Positions 1 to 5,989 of a DNA stretch of 5,989 bases are shown piece by piece. The stretch's first letter is position 1; every line of letters begins with the position of its first letter. The DNA lies in NCBI GenBank assembly GCA_025356505.1, contig JANXSV010000258.1:1-5989 (forward strand). The letters are read 5' to 3'. A model generated the notes under the pieces. It had not been told where the DNA came from and ran no database searches. It saw only the letters and a list, made by a program, of their open reading frames with translations. The DNA is from Methylovirgula sp. Lineage in GTDB: Bacteria > Pseudomonadota > Alphaproteobacteria > Rhizobiales > Beijerinckiaceae. Made by a program: the position numbers and the translations under genes.

Positions 1-1202
1 TTGGGTTCAAATCCAGCAAGTCTCACGGGAGTGAAGTCCGGTGTGCGGGCTAGGCCACCGCGCTCTGTGAGCACAGTGAGGCTTCTGCCGATTTGCGCTT
101 TTAAATGAGTGAGATTTGCCTGTGCTGAAGCGGCACGCAACGCCGACGCACGCGCCTTTATGGTGGCAGACGGGACCGGGGGCATTTTTGCGGCAGGCGT
201 GCCGGCGCGGGCCGAAAACGGAAACACATGCACAAAATTCAGGCCGCAATCGGCAATTAGCGCCAGCGAATTTTCAAACATGGCATCGGTTTCGGTGGGG
301 AACCCGGCAATGATATCGGCGCTAAAGGCAATATCAGGCCTGATTTGCCGTGTTTTTTGACAAAATTCGACCGAGTCCTGTCGTAGGTGCCGCCGCTTCA
401 TACGCTTGAGGATCATGTCGTCGCCACTTTGCAGCGAGAGGTGCAAGTGCGGCATCAGCCGATTTTCCGACTGCAGGGCATCAAAGAGGGCGGCATCAGC
501 CTCGATCGAATCGATGCTGGAGAGGCGCAACCGGGGCAGTTCCGGCACATGGCGCAGGATCGCCTGAACTAATTTCCCAAGCGAGGGCGCGCCGGGCAAA
601 TCGCTGCCATAGGAGGTGAGATCAACGCCGGTGAGAACGATTTCCTTCTGTCCCGCATCGACCTGCGCCTTAACGTGATCGACCACGGAACCCATCGGCG
701 CGGAGCGCGACGGCCCGCGTCCAAAAGGGATTATGCAAAAGGTGCAGCGATGGTCGCAACCATTTTGAACCGCAACAAAGCCGCGCGTATGACCTTCGAT
801 CTTGCCGGGCGTATGTGCGGCTATTGCGCGAAAGTCTGATATGTCATCGACGCGGTTCTTGCGCGTGTCATTGGCGAAGGGCGAGAGCGCCGTTTTGAGC
901 GTGCGCCATGTGGCCGCGCTTTCCTTATCCGCATTGCCGATCACCTGGCTTACCTCCGCCAGCGCGGCAAAGCTTTCCGGTTCCGTTTGAGCGCCGCAGC
1001 CCGTGACAATAATGCGCTTGTCGGGATGTTCCTTGCCCATGCGGCGGATGGCCTGGCGCGCTTGACGCATCGCCTCCGCCGTAACCGCGCAGGTGTTCAC
1101 AATGACGATATTGTCGTGTCCGGCATCTTGTGCAGCGCGGCGCATGGCCTGCGATTCGACCATGTTGAGCCTACAACCAAAGGTGACAACCTCGACGCTC
1201 AC
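1..1202 (-). CDS. mtaB: tRNA (N6-L-threonylcarbamoyladenosine(37)-C2)-methylthiotransferase MtaB, 3' end beyond window
   Basis: Radical-SAM methylthiotransferase that converts t6A to ms2t6A at position 37 of ANN-decoding tRNAs in the cytoplasm. I translated the minus strand from 1202: the frame stays open to base 1, giving 400 codons. The N-terminal UPF0004-type domain has its three cluster cysteines at C10 (TFGCRLN), C38 (VNTCAVT) and C69 (VTGCGAQ). The radical-SAM motif CxxxCxxC is C149, C153 and C156 ([13 protein letters not shown]). Further family blocks are [10 protein letters not shown] and [10 protein letters not shown]. The visible C-terminus resembles the TRAM RNA-binding domain ([11 protein letters not shown]). 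Family members are about 420 residues, so only a short tail is missing. The start is GTG (1202-1200), which overlaps the dapF stop as GTGA and begins just before the conserved first cysteine block. It is therefore the second gene of a dapF-mtaB operon, probably translationally coupled. In related bacteria ftsY often follows, but that lies outside the window. Cys spacing and motif order favour MtaB over MiaB or RimO. Confidence 0.95.
   Translation of the reverse strand, partial: MSVEVVTFGCRLNMVESQAMRRAAQDAGHDNIVIVNTCAVTAEAMRQARQAIRRMGKEHPDKRIIVTGCGAQTEPESFAALAEVSQVIGNADKESAATWRTLKTALSPFANDTRKNRVDDISDFRAIAAHTPGKIEGHTRGFVAVQNGCDHRCTFCIIPFGRGPSRSAPMGSVVDHVKAQVDAGQKEIVLTGVDLTSYGSDLPGAPSLGKLVQAILRHVPELPRLRLSSIDSIEADAALFDALQSENRLMPHLHLSLQSGDDMILKRMKRRHLRQDSVEFCQKTRQIRPDIAFSADIIAGFPTETDAMFENSLALIADCGLNFVHVFPFSARAGTPAAKMPPVPSATIKARASALRAASAQANLTHLKAQIGRSLTVLTERGGLARTPDFTPVRLAGFEP
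1199..1202 (-). promoter_or_regulatory. GTGA stop/start overlap coupling dapF to mtaB
   Basis: On the minus strand the bases are GTGA: GTG at 1202-1200 starts mtaB and TGA at 1201-1199 ends dapF. There is no separate intergenic space for an mtaB promoter. Such overlaps usually mean that ribosomes finishing the upstream gene restart on the downstream one. The frame of each gene is fixed independently by its conserved motifs, so the overlap is seen directly; the coupling is inferred. Confidence 0.85.
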
Positions 1203-2077
1203 GCCGCAGAATCCGAGAACAATTCCGGCGCGAAGACACCGTTGAATTCGAGTTCCACCGCGCCGCTCATCAAGACATGATCGTCTGAAGCGCGCCATTC
1301 AATTTGCAGGTCGCCTCCGGGCAGGGTGACTGTGACATTGCGGCCGGTAAGATCTTTGCGATGGGCTGCAACTGCCGCAGCGCAGGCGGCCGAGCCACAG
1401 GCTTTTGTCAGGCCGACGCCGCGTTCCCAGACTTTGATGATGATATGTGACCGCGACACCACCTGTGCCAGGGATATGTTGGCGCGTTGCGGAAAAATCG
1501 GGTGGTTTTCCAACAGCGGGCCAAAGCGGGCAAGATCATAGGCGTTGACATCGTTCACCCAGAATACGGCGTGCGGATTGCCCATATTAACCGCGGAGGG
1601 CGTGTGCAAAACCGGCGCATCTATGGGGCCGATTTGCAGTTCGATGGTTCGCGTGTTGGCAAACTCATCACGCAGCGGAATTTCATCCCATTTGAGGCGC
1701 GGCTTGCCCATATCCACTTGAAACACCAGATCGCCTTTGCGGGTACAGTCCAGAATACCGGCGATGGTTTCGATTTTGAGCGTGGTGCGCGCTGTGTCCT
1801 TCATCAAATACCAGGCGACGCAGCGGGTGCCGTTGCCGCAAGCCTCGGCTTGCGACCCATCATTGTTGAAAATTTCAACGAATGAATCTGTGCCGGCAGT
1901 TGTTGCGGCCTGCAGCACCATCATCTGATCAAAAGGATAGGTGCGGTGAATGGAGCGCGCTTCCTCGGCGCTGACTTCTAGAGCCGCATGGAGAGGCGCG
2001 GCGCGCAGGTCGAGCACGATGATTTCATTGCCGATGCCGTTCATTTTGGCAAAGGCGTGGTTGGCAAGCGGACTCAT
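1199..2077 (-). CDS. dapF: Diaminopimelate epimerase
   Basis: PLP-independent epimerase that interconverts LL- and meso-diaminopimelate, the last step before lysine and a source of the peptidoglycan cross-linking residue; cytoplasmic. It is 292 residues, slightly longer than the usual 270-285. The N-terminal block [13 protein letters not shown] is at 11-23. The first catalytic cysteine is C80 in EACGNGTRC, and the second is C227 in TKACGSAAC, following the WERGVG block at 217-222. [10 protein letters not shown] (165-174) is the usual substrate-binding loop region. Both catalytic cysteines are present, so the enzyme should be active. The start ATG (2077-2075) is preceded on the minus strand by AAGGAA at 2088-2083, five bases away. 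The stop overlaps the mtaB start by four bases. The variants 'NGIGNE' and 'GSAAC', in place of HGLGND and GTGAC, are in my recollection common in alphaproteobacteria and are not damage. Confidence 0.97.
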   Translation of the reverse strand: MSPLANHAFAKMNGIGNEIIVLDLRAAPLHAALEVSAEEARSIHRTYPFDQMMVLQAATTAGTDSFVEIFNNDGSQAEACGNGTRCVAWYLMKDTARTTLKIETIAGILDCTRKGDLVFQVDMGKPRLKWDEIPLRDEFANTRTIELQIGPIDAPVLHTPSAVNMGNPHAVFWVNDVNAYDLARFGPLLENHPIFPQRANISLAQVVSRSHIIIKVWERGVGLTKACGSAACAAAVAAHRKDLTGRNVTVTLPGGDLQIEWRASDDHVLMSGAVELEFNGVFAPELFSDSAA

Positions 2078-2082
2078 GATCG

Positions 2083-2088
2083 TTCCTT
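2083..2088 (-). promoter_or_regulatory. Ribosome binding site of dapF
   Basis: Minus-strand AAGGAA with five bases to the ATG at 2077. It supports this start over any internal methionine (M12 lies inside the conserved block KMNGIGN). Confidence 0.7.
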
Positions 2089-2274
2089 GGGGCTGCCCTC
2101 GTATAATGGGAATTTACTGCGACGGCCAGTCTTGCATTATTCCAGTTTTAGATAGTTCAAAATTAGCAGTGTTCATGTGCCGTGCAGGATTGTTCCGTCA
2201 CAATTTTATGCGATGACACTGGTCATTGCGTTACAGGTGCGCAAAGATGGCGCAGTGCTTCGAATGGATTTGGC

Positions 2275-2278
2275 GGAG
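2275..2278 (+). promoter_or_regulatory. Ribosome binding site that decides the GyrI-like gene start
   Basis: GGAG, followed by six bases and then ATG at 2285. In-frame alternatives are ATG 2177 and ATG 2264, with no purine-rich site in front, and GTG 2282, too close to it. Starting at 2285 also places a normal signal peptide at the N-terminus. Confidence 0.75.
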
Positions 2279-2284
2279 AGTGTG

Positions 2285-3211
2285 ATGATTTTGCAAGTTT
2301 GGCGGCGATCAGGTTTTGTTGCAGGGGGCCTGCGCGCCGGATTGCTTGGTCTTTCCACCCTGGCGATGATGAGCCTCGCTGTTGCGCAGACCGCGCAACC
2401 CGAACTGCTTATGCCCGACGGCAAAACACCGGTCGCAAAGCCCGCAACGGCTGCGCCAACGGCACCGGCAGGCGCACCAGCAACGACCCAAGCGCCAACC
2501 GCACCGGCAGCCGAGCCGATGACGCCGCCCGCAACAGCGCCTGCGCCTGATACCACGACACCTGCGACCGCCCCTCCGGCTGTATCGCCCGCACCGGTCG
2601 TCCCTGCGAGCCCGGCACCTGCGGCTCCTGCACCTGCGGCACCTGCCACTCCCGCTACGCCTGCTACTCCCGCAGTTCCTGCCATGCCGGATGCAGCGCC
2701 GCCGAAGTCTGATATTACTCCGCTGCCGGATCAATCCGTTGCAGATCCAGCGACGACGCCGTTTGAAATCAAGGCCAAGCCGGTGGCTTTACTGCGCGGA
2801 AAGGCCAAGTGGGAAGATGGCTACACGACCATCCATGATGGCTTGAAGACCATAACAGATGCGATGGCTGCTGAAAAAATTGCGGTTGTTGGCAAGCCTT
2901 GGGCCGTATTCGTTGAGACCAATGATGCTGATTTTAAATATGAGCTCATGGTTCAGGTGGAAAAAGTTCCCGAAGGCAAGACAGGTCTCACGGGCGATAT
3001 CGTTTTCGGGCTTTCTCCCGCCGGTAAGGTGTTGAAGTTTCAGCACCGTGGCGCCTATGACGATATTGATTCAACATATGAAGCGATTACTGCCTATCTC
3101 GACGAAAAGGGCTTTGAATCAAAAGACCTGTTTGCCGAGGAATATCTCAACGACGCCAAGGGTTCGGATGATGCCTCGTTGCAGGTGGATGTCTATGTGT
3201 TTTTGAAATAG
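2285..3211 (+). CDS. Exported protein with Pro/Ala-rich linker and GyrI-like (AraC effector-binding-type) domain
   Basis: A 308-residue protein. Residues 1-34 form a Sec-type signal peptide: positive start (R7, R8, R17), hydrophobic core, and a likely cut after AVA at 32-34. Residues about 48-140 are low-complexity Pro/Ala/Thr with repeats such as ATP-ATP-ATP, probably an extended periplasmic spacer. Residues about 160-308 resemble the GyrI-like / AraC-type effector-binding fold (PF06445 group). The markers are HRGAYDD at 254-260, where the family has H-x-G-pY-x, the acidic EEYLND at 285-290, whose glutamate usually lines the ligand pocket, and a closing beta strand VDVYVFL. Family members bind small, often cationic molecules, either fused to DNA-binding domains or alone. 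There is no DNA-binding domain here, so this one is not a regulator of the usual kind. Ligand and role are unknown. The gene is divergent from dapF and ends 12 bp from a convergent hydrolase gene. Confidence 0.8.
   Translation: MILQVWRRSGFVAGGLRAGLLGLSTLAMMSLAVAQTAQPELLMPDGKTPVAKPATAAPTAPAGAPATTQAPTAPAAEPMTPPATAPAPDTTTPATAPPAVSPAPVVPASPAPAAPAPAAPATPATPATPAVPAMPDAAPPKSDITPLPDQSVADPATTPFEIKAKPVALLRGKAKWEDGYTTIHDGLKTITDAMAAEKIAVVGKPWAVFVETNDADFKYELMVQVEKVPEGKTGLTGDIVFGLSPAGKVLKFQHRGAYDDIDSTYEAITAYLDEKGFESKDLFAEEYLNDAKGSDDASLQVDVYVFLK
2426..2704 (+). repeat. Low-complexity Pro/Ala/Thr-coding tract
   Basis: Covers residues 48-140 of the GyrI-like protein and is built from imperfect GCx/CCx/ACx triplets. 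The tightest part, around 2610-2685, encodes alternating Ala-Pro and three successive Ala-Thr-Pro units. The reading frame is intact and the flanking domains are well formed, so it is a protein linker and not a sequencing artefact. Such tracts tend to vary in length between strains. Confidence 0.8.
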
Positions 3212-3223
3212 GGTTTTCTGGCT

Positions 3224-4210
3224 TTAAGGTACCACAACTGCTTGCCCGGGGCGCGGGGTCAAAAACCGCGACTTATTAATATCTTGAGCCGCGAGAGCAA
3301 TCTCCAGCGCCTCTAAAGGGGCATGGATGGCTTCATCAGTGAGTTGGAAAGTGCCCCAATGGTGGGCAATGGCTCGCTCGGCCCCGGTGGCTTGTAAAAT
3401 TTGCACAGCTTCCGCCGGATTTATGTGTTGGCCCTGCATAACCCAACGCGGCTCATAGGCGCCGATAGGTAAAATGGCGAGGCGGAAGGTGCCGTGTTTC
3501 GCCCGCACCTCATCAAATATGCGACCGTTGCCGAAGCCGGTGTCGGCAATATGATAGATATTGCCACCTTTGGTTTCGAGCACGAATGCGCACCAAAGGG
3601 CCATGAAACGATCCGTGGCGCCGCGGGCAGACCAATGATTGGCGGGCTCAAAATGCACCGCGACATCCGGAGAAATTTGCACCCGCGCCTGCCAATCATA
3701 AGCCTCCACGTTAAAGTCGGGATAAAACTTTTCCAAGATGGTGTCATTGCCCAACGGGGTCAGGATGCGCGGTGCATGCGCCTGATGCAAACGCTTCAGC
3801 GAACTCAGATCAAGGTGGTCGTAGTGATTATGCGATACGAGAACGACATCAATCGGCGGCAAATTTTCAATCGAGATGCCCGGCGGATTGACCCGCTTTG
3901 GCCCGGCAAACGACACCGGACTGGCCCGGGTGGAAAATACTGGATCGATCAAAATATTGAGCGCCTGCGTTTGGATGAGGAAGCTGGCGTGGCCAATGTA
4001 ACTGACGCGCAGCGCGTCTCCCTCCACCCGTATTTGTGGAGCATCCTGATATACCGGATGGGTTGACGCGGGCCATTTCTGGCGTTGACCGCTAAAATTC
4101 CATTTCATCAAACCGCGCAGGCCAAGCGGCTTTTCGTGGCCGTCTATGAAAAAGCGCGTGCCGTCAAAATGGTCGGTGACGGGTCCGGAATAGTAGGGGT
4201 TTTTGGCCAT
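3224..4210 (-). CDS. MBL-fold metal-dependent hydrolase, NAPE-PLD/UlaG-like
   Basis: A 328-residue metallo-beta-lactamase-fold enzyme of the Lactamase_B_2 type. The opening NPYYSGPVTDHFDGTRFF (4-21) and the later core match the group containing N-acylphosphatidylethanolamine phospholipase D and related bacterial proteins. The metal site is complete: HNHYDH at 127-132 (H127, H129, D131, H132), H192 in ANHWSAR, D223 in IADTGFG, and H283/H284 in AHHWGTF. Two metal ions, usually zinc, are expected. In the family the substrate can be an N-acyl phospholipid or another phosphodiester or lactone; it cannot be read from the sequence. There is no signal peptide or membrane segment, so it is probably cytoplasmic or peripherally membrane-associated. 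The ATG at 4210 has only a weak ribosome binding site, but the conserved N-terminal block supports it. It is convergent with the GyrI-like gene and divergent from obgE, so probably has its own promoter. Confidence 0.88.
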   Translation of the reverse strand: MAKNPYYSGPVTDHFDGTRFFIDGHEKPLGLRGLMKWNFSGQRQKWPASTHPVYQDAPQIRVEGDALRVSYIGHASFLIQTQALNILIDPVFSTRASPVSFAGPKRVNPPGISIENLPPIDVVLVSHNHYDHLDLSSLKRLHQAHAPRILTPLGNDTILEKFYPDFNVEAYDWQARVQISPDVAVHFEPANHWSARGATDRFMALWCAFVLETKGGNIYHIADTGFGNGRIFDEVRAKHGTFRLAILPIGAYEPRWVMQGQHINPAEAVQILQATGAERAIAHHWGTFQLTDEAIHAPLEALEIALAAQDINKSRFLTPRPGQAVVVP

Positions 4211-4391
4211 TCGGCTTAATTGTCCAATTTTGGGCAGATTTCAAGCGCGAGTTAGTACGCTTTTTGATCAAGGCTTATCAATCATGGGGGCAGGGCGCGG
4301 GGGAGTGGTGCTTGGCGTCGAGATTGGGGCGCTGAGTGAGACCAATGCGAAAACTCTTCAATTTTGTGCGTTCATGCGCTAGTGAAGGCGC
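4211..4391. other. Divergent intergenic region between the MBL hydrolase gene and obgE
   Basis: These 181 bp should hold the promoters of both genes. Visible items are an imperfect 18-bp dyad at 4264-4281 (arms TTGAT and ATCAA) and a G-rich stretch at about 4286-4303 with three runs of three to five G on the plus strand. I could not find a good -35/-10 pair on either strand. A 32-codon open frame (4284-4382) ends just before obgE but shows no features of a gene. Confidence 0.5.
4264..4281. repeat. Imperfect dyad TTGAT-N8-ATCAA, possible operator
   Basis: Five-base arms TTGAT (4264-4268) and ATCAA (4277-4281) are separated by eight bases. The position, between two divergent genes, is where a dimeric regulator could bind. 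The arms are short and AT-rich, so chance is a real alternative. Confidence 0.3.
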
Positions 4392-5429
4392 ATGAAATTT
4401 CTTGATGAAGCAAAAATCCACATTCGTTCGGGTAATGGCGGCGCCGGCGCAGTCTCCTTTCGGCGCGAAAAATTTATTGAATTCGGCGGGCCGGATGGCG
4501 GTGATGGCGGCCGCGGCGGCGATGTCGTGCTCGAATGTGTCAACGGTCTGAACACTCTGATCGATTTTCGCTTCCAGCAGCATTTCAAGGCGCAGACCGG
4601 CGTTCATGGCATGGGAAAAAATCGTCATGGCGCGCGCGGGGCCGATGTTCTGCTTAAAGTGCCGGAAGGAACGCAGGTCTTTGAAGAGGACGGCGAGACG
4701 CTGCTCGCGGACCTTACCGAGGTTGGCGAGCGGGTAATTTTGGCCAAGGGCGGCAATGGCGGCTTTGGCAATGCCTATTTCAAAAGTTCAACCAATCAAG
4801 CGCCGCGCCGTGCCAATTCGGGCTTGGAAGGTGAAGAACGGACTGTGATTTTGCGGCTGAAGTTGATTGCCGATGCCGGGCTCGTCGGGCTTCCAAACGC
4901 TGGCAAATCGACGTTTCTTGCCAAGGTTTCGGCAGCAAAGCCGAAAATTGCCGATTATCCCTTCACCACGCTGCATCCTGGACTTGGTGTGGTCAATATC
5001 GATGGGCGGGAATTTGTACTGGCCGATATTCCCGGTTTGATCGAGGGCGCACATGAGGGGCTTGGCCTCGGTGTCCGCTTTTTGGGCCATGTCGAGCGCT
5101 GTGCGGTGTTGCTGCATCTGGTCGAGGCCACCTGTGATCACGCCGGCAAAGCTTATAAAACCGTGCGGAATGAGCTTGAGGCCTACGGTGCGGACCTGAT
5201 GGACAAATTCGAAATTGTCGCCTTGTCCAAGACCGATGCTGTGGATGCGGAAACGCTCAAAAGCCAATTAGCAAAACTGAAACGCGCGAGCGGGCAGACA
5301 CCGCTTAAATTGTCCTCCGCAACAAATTCAGGCGTGACCGAAGTCTTGCGGTCCTTGATCGATGTTGTGGCTGCGGCGCGTCAGGAGCGCGAGGATGCGC
5401 ATAAAAAGCCAGAGGCATGGCATCCTTAG
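4392..5429 (+). CDS. obgE: Obg-family GTPase ObgE/CgtA
   Basis: Essential GTPase that binds the large ribosomal subunit, with roles in 50S assembly, stress response and chromosome or cell-cycle control. It has 345 residues. The glycine-rich Obg domain is at 1-159 ([35 protein letters not shown]). The G domain follows: G1 GLPNAGKS at 166-173, G2 TT at 192-193, G3 DIPG at 212-215, G4 SKTD at 279-282, G5 SSA at 308-310. G4 has Ser where most GTPases have Asn; I recall the same substitution in rhizobial Obg proteins, so activity should be intact. The C-terminus stops soon after the G domain, without the long acidic tail of E. coli ObgE, as is common in alphaproteobacteria. The ATG at 4392 follows AAGG at 4385-4388 and begins the conserved MKFLDEAKI. 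The next gene starts 32 bp downstream. rpmA and proB, frequent neighbours, are not adjacent here. Confidence 0.97.
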   Translation: MKFLDEAKIHIRSGNGGAGAVSFRREKFIEFGGPDGGDGGRGGDVVLECVNGLNTLIDFRFQQHFKAQTGVHGMGKNRHGARGADVLLKVPEGTQVFEEDGETLLADLTEVGERVILAKGGNGGFGNAYFKSSTNQAPRRANSGLEGEERTVILRLKLIADAGLVGLPNAGKSTFLAKVSAAKPKIADYPFTTLHPGLGVVNIDGREFVLADIPGLIEGAHEGLGLGVRFLGHVERCAVLLHLVEATCDHAGKAYKTVRNELEAYGADLMDKFEIVALSKTDAVDAETLKSQLAKLKRASGQTPLKLSSATNSGVTEVLRSLIDVVAAARQEREDAHKKPEAWHP

Positions 5430-5449
5430 GGCTGTGGCAGATTTGCTAA

Positions 5450-5453
5450 AGGG
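5450..5453 (+). promoter_or_regulatory. Ribosome binding site supporting a TTG start at 5462
   Basis: AGGG eight bases before TTG at 5462. An in-frame stop at 5447-5449 bars any start further upstream. The next candidate, GTG at 5492, has no close purine-rich site. Confidence 0.5.
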
Positions 5454-5461
5454 CTGGATCG

Positions 5462-5989
5462 TTGGAGTTAGCAGAGTTTAAATTCCGCATTGTGACGCTC
5501 TACTGGGGCAACATCAGCCCCAAGCTGGTGGATGCGCAGGCGCGGGTTTTCAAGCATCTGGGCTTGCCGATTGAACAGCATTTGCAAACCGGGCTTGAGC
5601 ACGGCGTTTTTTTGCAAAGCGTGATGGACAGTCTTGCCGATGACGAGATCATGCTTTGTGTTGATATCGATTGTTTTCCCACCACGATCGATATTGTCTT
5701 GCATGCGCTGGAGGTTGCGCGCTCTGGCGGTTTGATCGGCACGGCACAGGTGTCCGAGCATATCGATAAGGCGCGGATGTTCACTTCACCGGTTTTTATG
5801 GCGATATCTAAAGCATTGTGGCTCTCGCTCGGCCGCCCGAGTTTTCTAGCGGATAAGACCGGCGATGTCGCGCAACACGTGCATGATGCCGCGCTTAAAG
5901 CGGGCACGAAGATTGAATATCTGATGCCTTTCGCCAGTCTGGTCCCGCGCTGGTCTTTGCCAGACCAAACCCCTTATGGCACCGGCACG
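5462..5989 (+). CDS. Uncharacterised protein with glycosyltransferase-like DxD motif, 3' end beyond window
   Basis: The frame is open from the stop at 5447 to the right edge; from TTG 5462 this gives 176 codons with no stop. I do not recognise the family with certainty. The N-terminus is a beta strand, FRIVTLYWGN, followed by residues suggesting a helix. VDIDCFP at 67-73 has the D-x-D flanked by hydrophobics seen in metal-dependent GT-A nucleotide-sugar transferases. Later come GLIGTAQVSEHI, a SPVFMAISKALW segment, LGRPSFL, and PRWSLPDQTPYGTGT at the edge. There is no signal peptide or membrane helix in the visible part. Codon choice resembles the neighbours, so I see no sign of recent transfer. 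It starts 32 bp after obgE with no visible terminator between, so co-transcription is likely. Start uncertain: GTG 5492 is possible and would leave the strand VTLYWGN at the N-terminus. Glycosyltransferase-like function is inferred only from the DxD context. Confidence 0.65.
   Translation, partial: MELAEFKFRIVTLYWGNISPKLVDAQARVFKHLGLPIEQHLQTGLEHGVFLQSVMDSLADDEIMLCVDIDCFPTTIDIVLHALEVARSGGLIGTAQVSEHIDKARMFTSPVFMAISKALWLSLGRPSFLADKTGDVAQHVHDAALKAGTKIEYLMPFASLVPRWSLPDQTPYGTGT

Larger units (their letters stand above)
2078..2284. other. Divergent intergenic region between dapF and the GyrI-like gene
   Basis: About 207 bp separate the dapF start (minus) from the chosen start of the exported GyrI-like gene (plus), so promoters for both should lie here. 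The middle is AT-rich (2101-2175). A perfect TATAAT occurs on the plus strand at 2102-2107, but no TTGACA-like hexamer sits 16-18 bases upstream. A small dyad ATGAC-ACTG-GTCAT lies at 2213-2226. The plus frame of the downstream gene is open through this region from an ATG at 2177. The translation there does not look like a leader, and no ribosome binding site precedes 2177 or 2264. I cannot assign a confident promoter. Confidence 0.5.

Noticed and set aside
4..14. GGTTCAAATCC, resembling a tRNA T-loop on the plus strand
   Set aside because: The flanks do not form a five-pair T stem, no acceptor or anticodon arm is in reach, and the bases code for the conserved C-terminal part of mtaB on the minus strand.
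1487..1885. 132-codon plus-strand open frame opposite dapF
   Set aside because: dapF is unambiguous on the minus strand with both catalytic cysteines; the plus frame is a shadow.
2303..2320. RR-S-G-F near the N-terminus of the GyrI-like protein as a Tat signal
   Set aside because: The spacing does not match the twin-arginine consensus (R-R-x-F-L-K); an ordinary Sec signal fits better.
2206..2685. Long minus-strand open frame, Ala/Gly/Val-rich
   Set aside because: It is the mirror of the Pro/Ala/Thr linker codons. GC-rich triplet repeats keep several frames open, and there is no domain or ribosome binding site.
3212..3223. Bidirectional terminator between the convergent GyrI-like and hydrolase genes
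   Set aside because: The 12-bp gap and the adjacent bases show no GC-rich hairpin followed by a T-run.
3494..4066. 190-codon plus-strand open frame opposite the hydrolase gene
   Set aside because: The minus strand carries the full metal-binding motif set over the same bases; the plus translation shows no recognisable motif.
4284..4382. 32-codon open frame just upstream of obgE
   Set aside because: No clear ribosome binding site or recognisable composition, and it is rich in Gly codons from the G-run. It could be a leader peptide, but nothing supports that.
5226..5237. ObgE G4 motif SKTD in place of NKxD as a defect
   Set aside because: As I recall, Ser at this position occurs in rhizobial Obg proteins, and all other G motifs are intact.

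Overview
The window looks like ordinary alphaproteobacterial chromosome, most likely Hyphomicrobiales (Rhizobiales). The DNA is moderately GC-rich. DapF carries the alphaproteobacterial-style 'KMNGIGNE' and 'KACGSAAC' motif variants, dapF is followed directly by mtaB, and the 345-residue ObgE has the short C-terminus typical of the class. I cannot name a genus. I see no tRNA, rRNA, CRISPR array, insertion sequence or phage gene.

Layout. Minus strand, 2077 down to 1: dapF (diaminopimelate epimerase, lysine and peptidoglycan precursor synthesis), then mtaB (tRNA ms2t6A methylthiotransferase). Their stop and start codons overlap as GTGA. mtaB runs off the left edge and lacks only its last few codons. 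Plus strand, 2285-3211: an exported protein made of a signal peptide, a long Pro/Ala/Thr linker and a GyrI-like ligand-binding domain. It is divergent from dapF. Minus strand, 4210-3224: a zinc-type metallo-beta-lactamase-fold hydrolase of the NAPE-PLD/UlaG-like group, convergent with the GyrI-like gene and only 12 bp from it. Plus strand, 4392-5429: obgE, the ribosome-associated Obg GTPase. Plus strand, 5462 to the right edge: an unrecognised protein with a glycosyltransferase-like DxD motif, truncated by the window and probably co-transcribed with obgE.

The genes do not form one pathway. dapF-mtaB is a recognisable housekeeping pair and obgE is an essential GTPase. The exported GyrI-like protein, the hydrolase and the DxD protein are accessory or poorly characterised. 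obgE is not flanked here by rpmA or proB, the neighbours often seen in this group. I found no convincing new multi-gene system. The items most worth a second look are the exported GyrI-like protein with its low-complexity linker and the truncated DxD protein after obgE.
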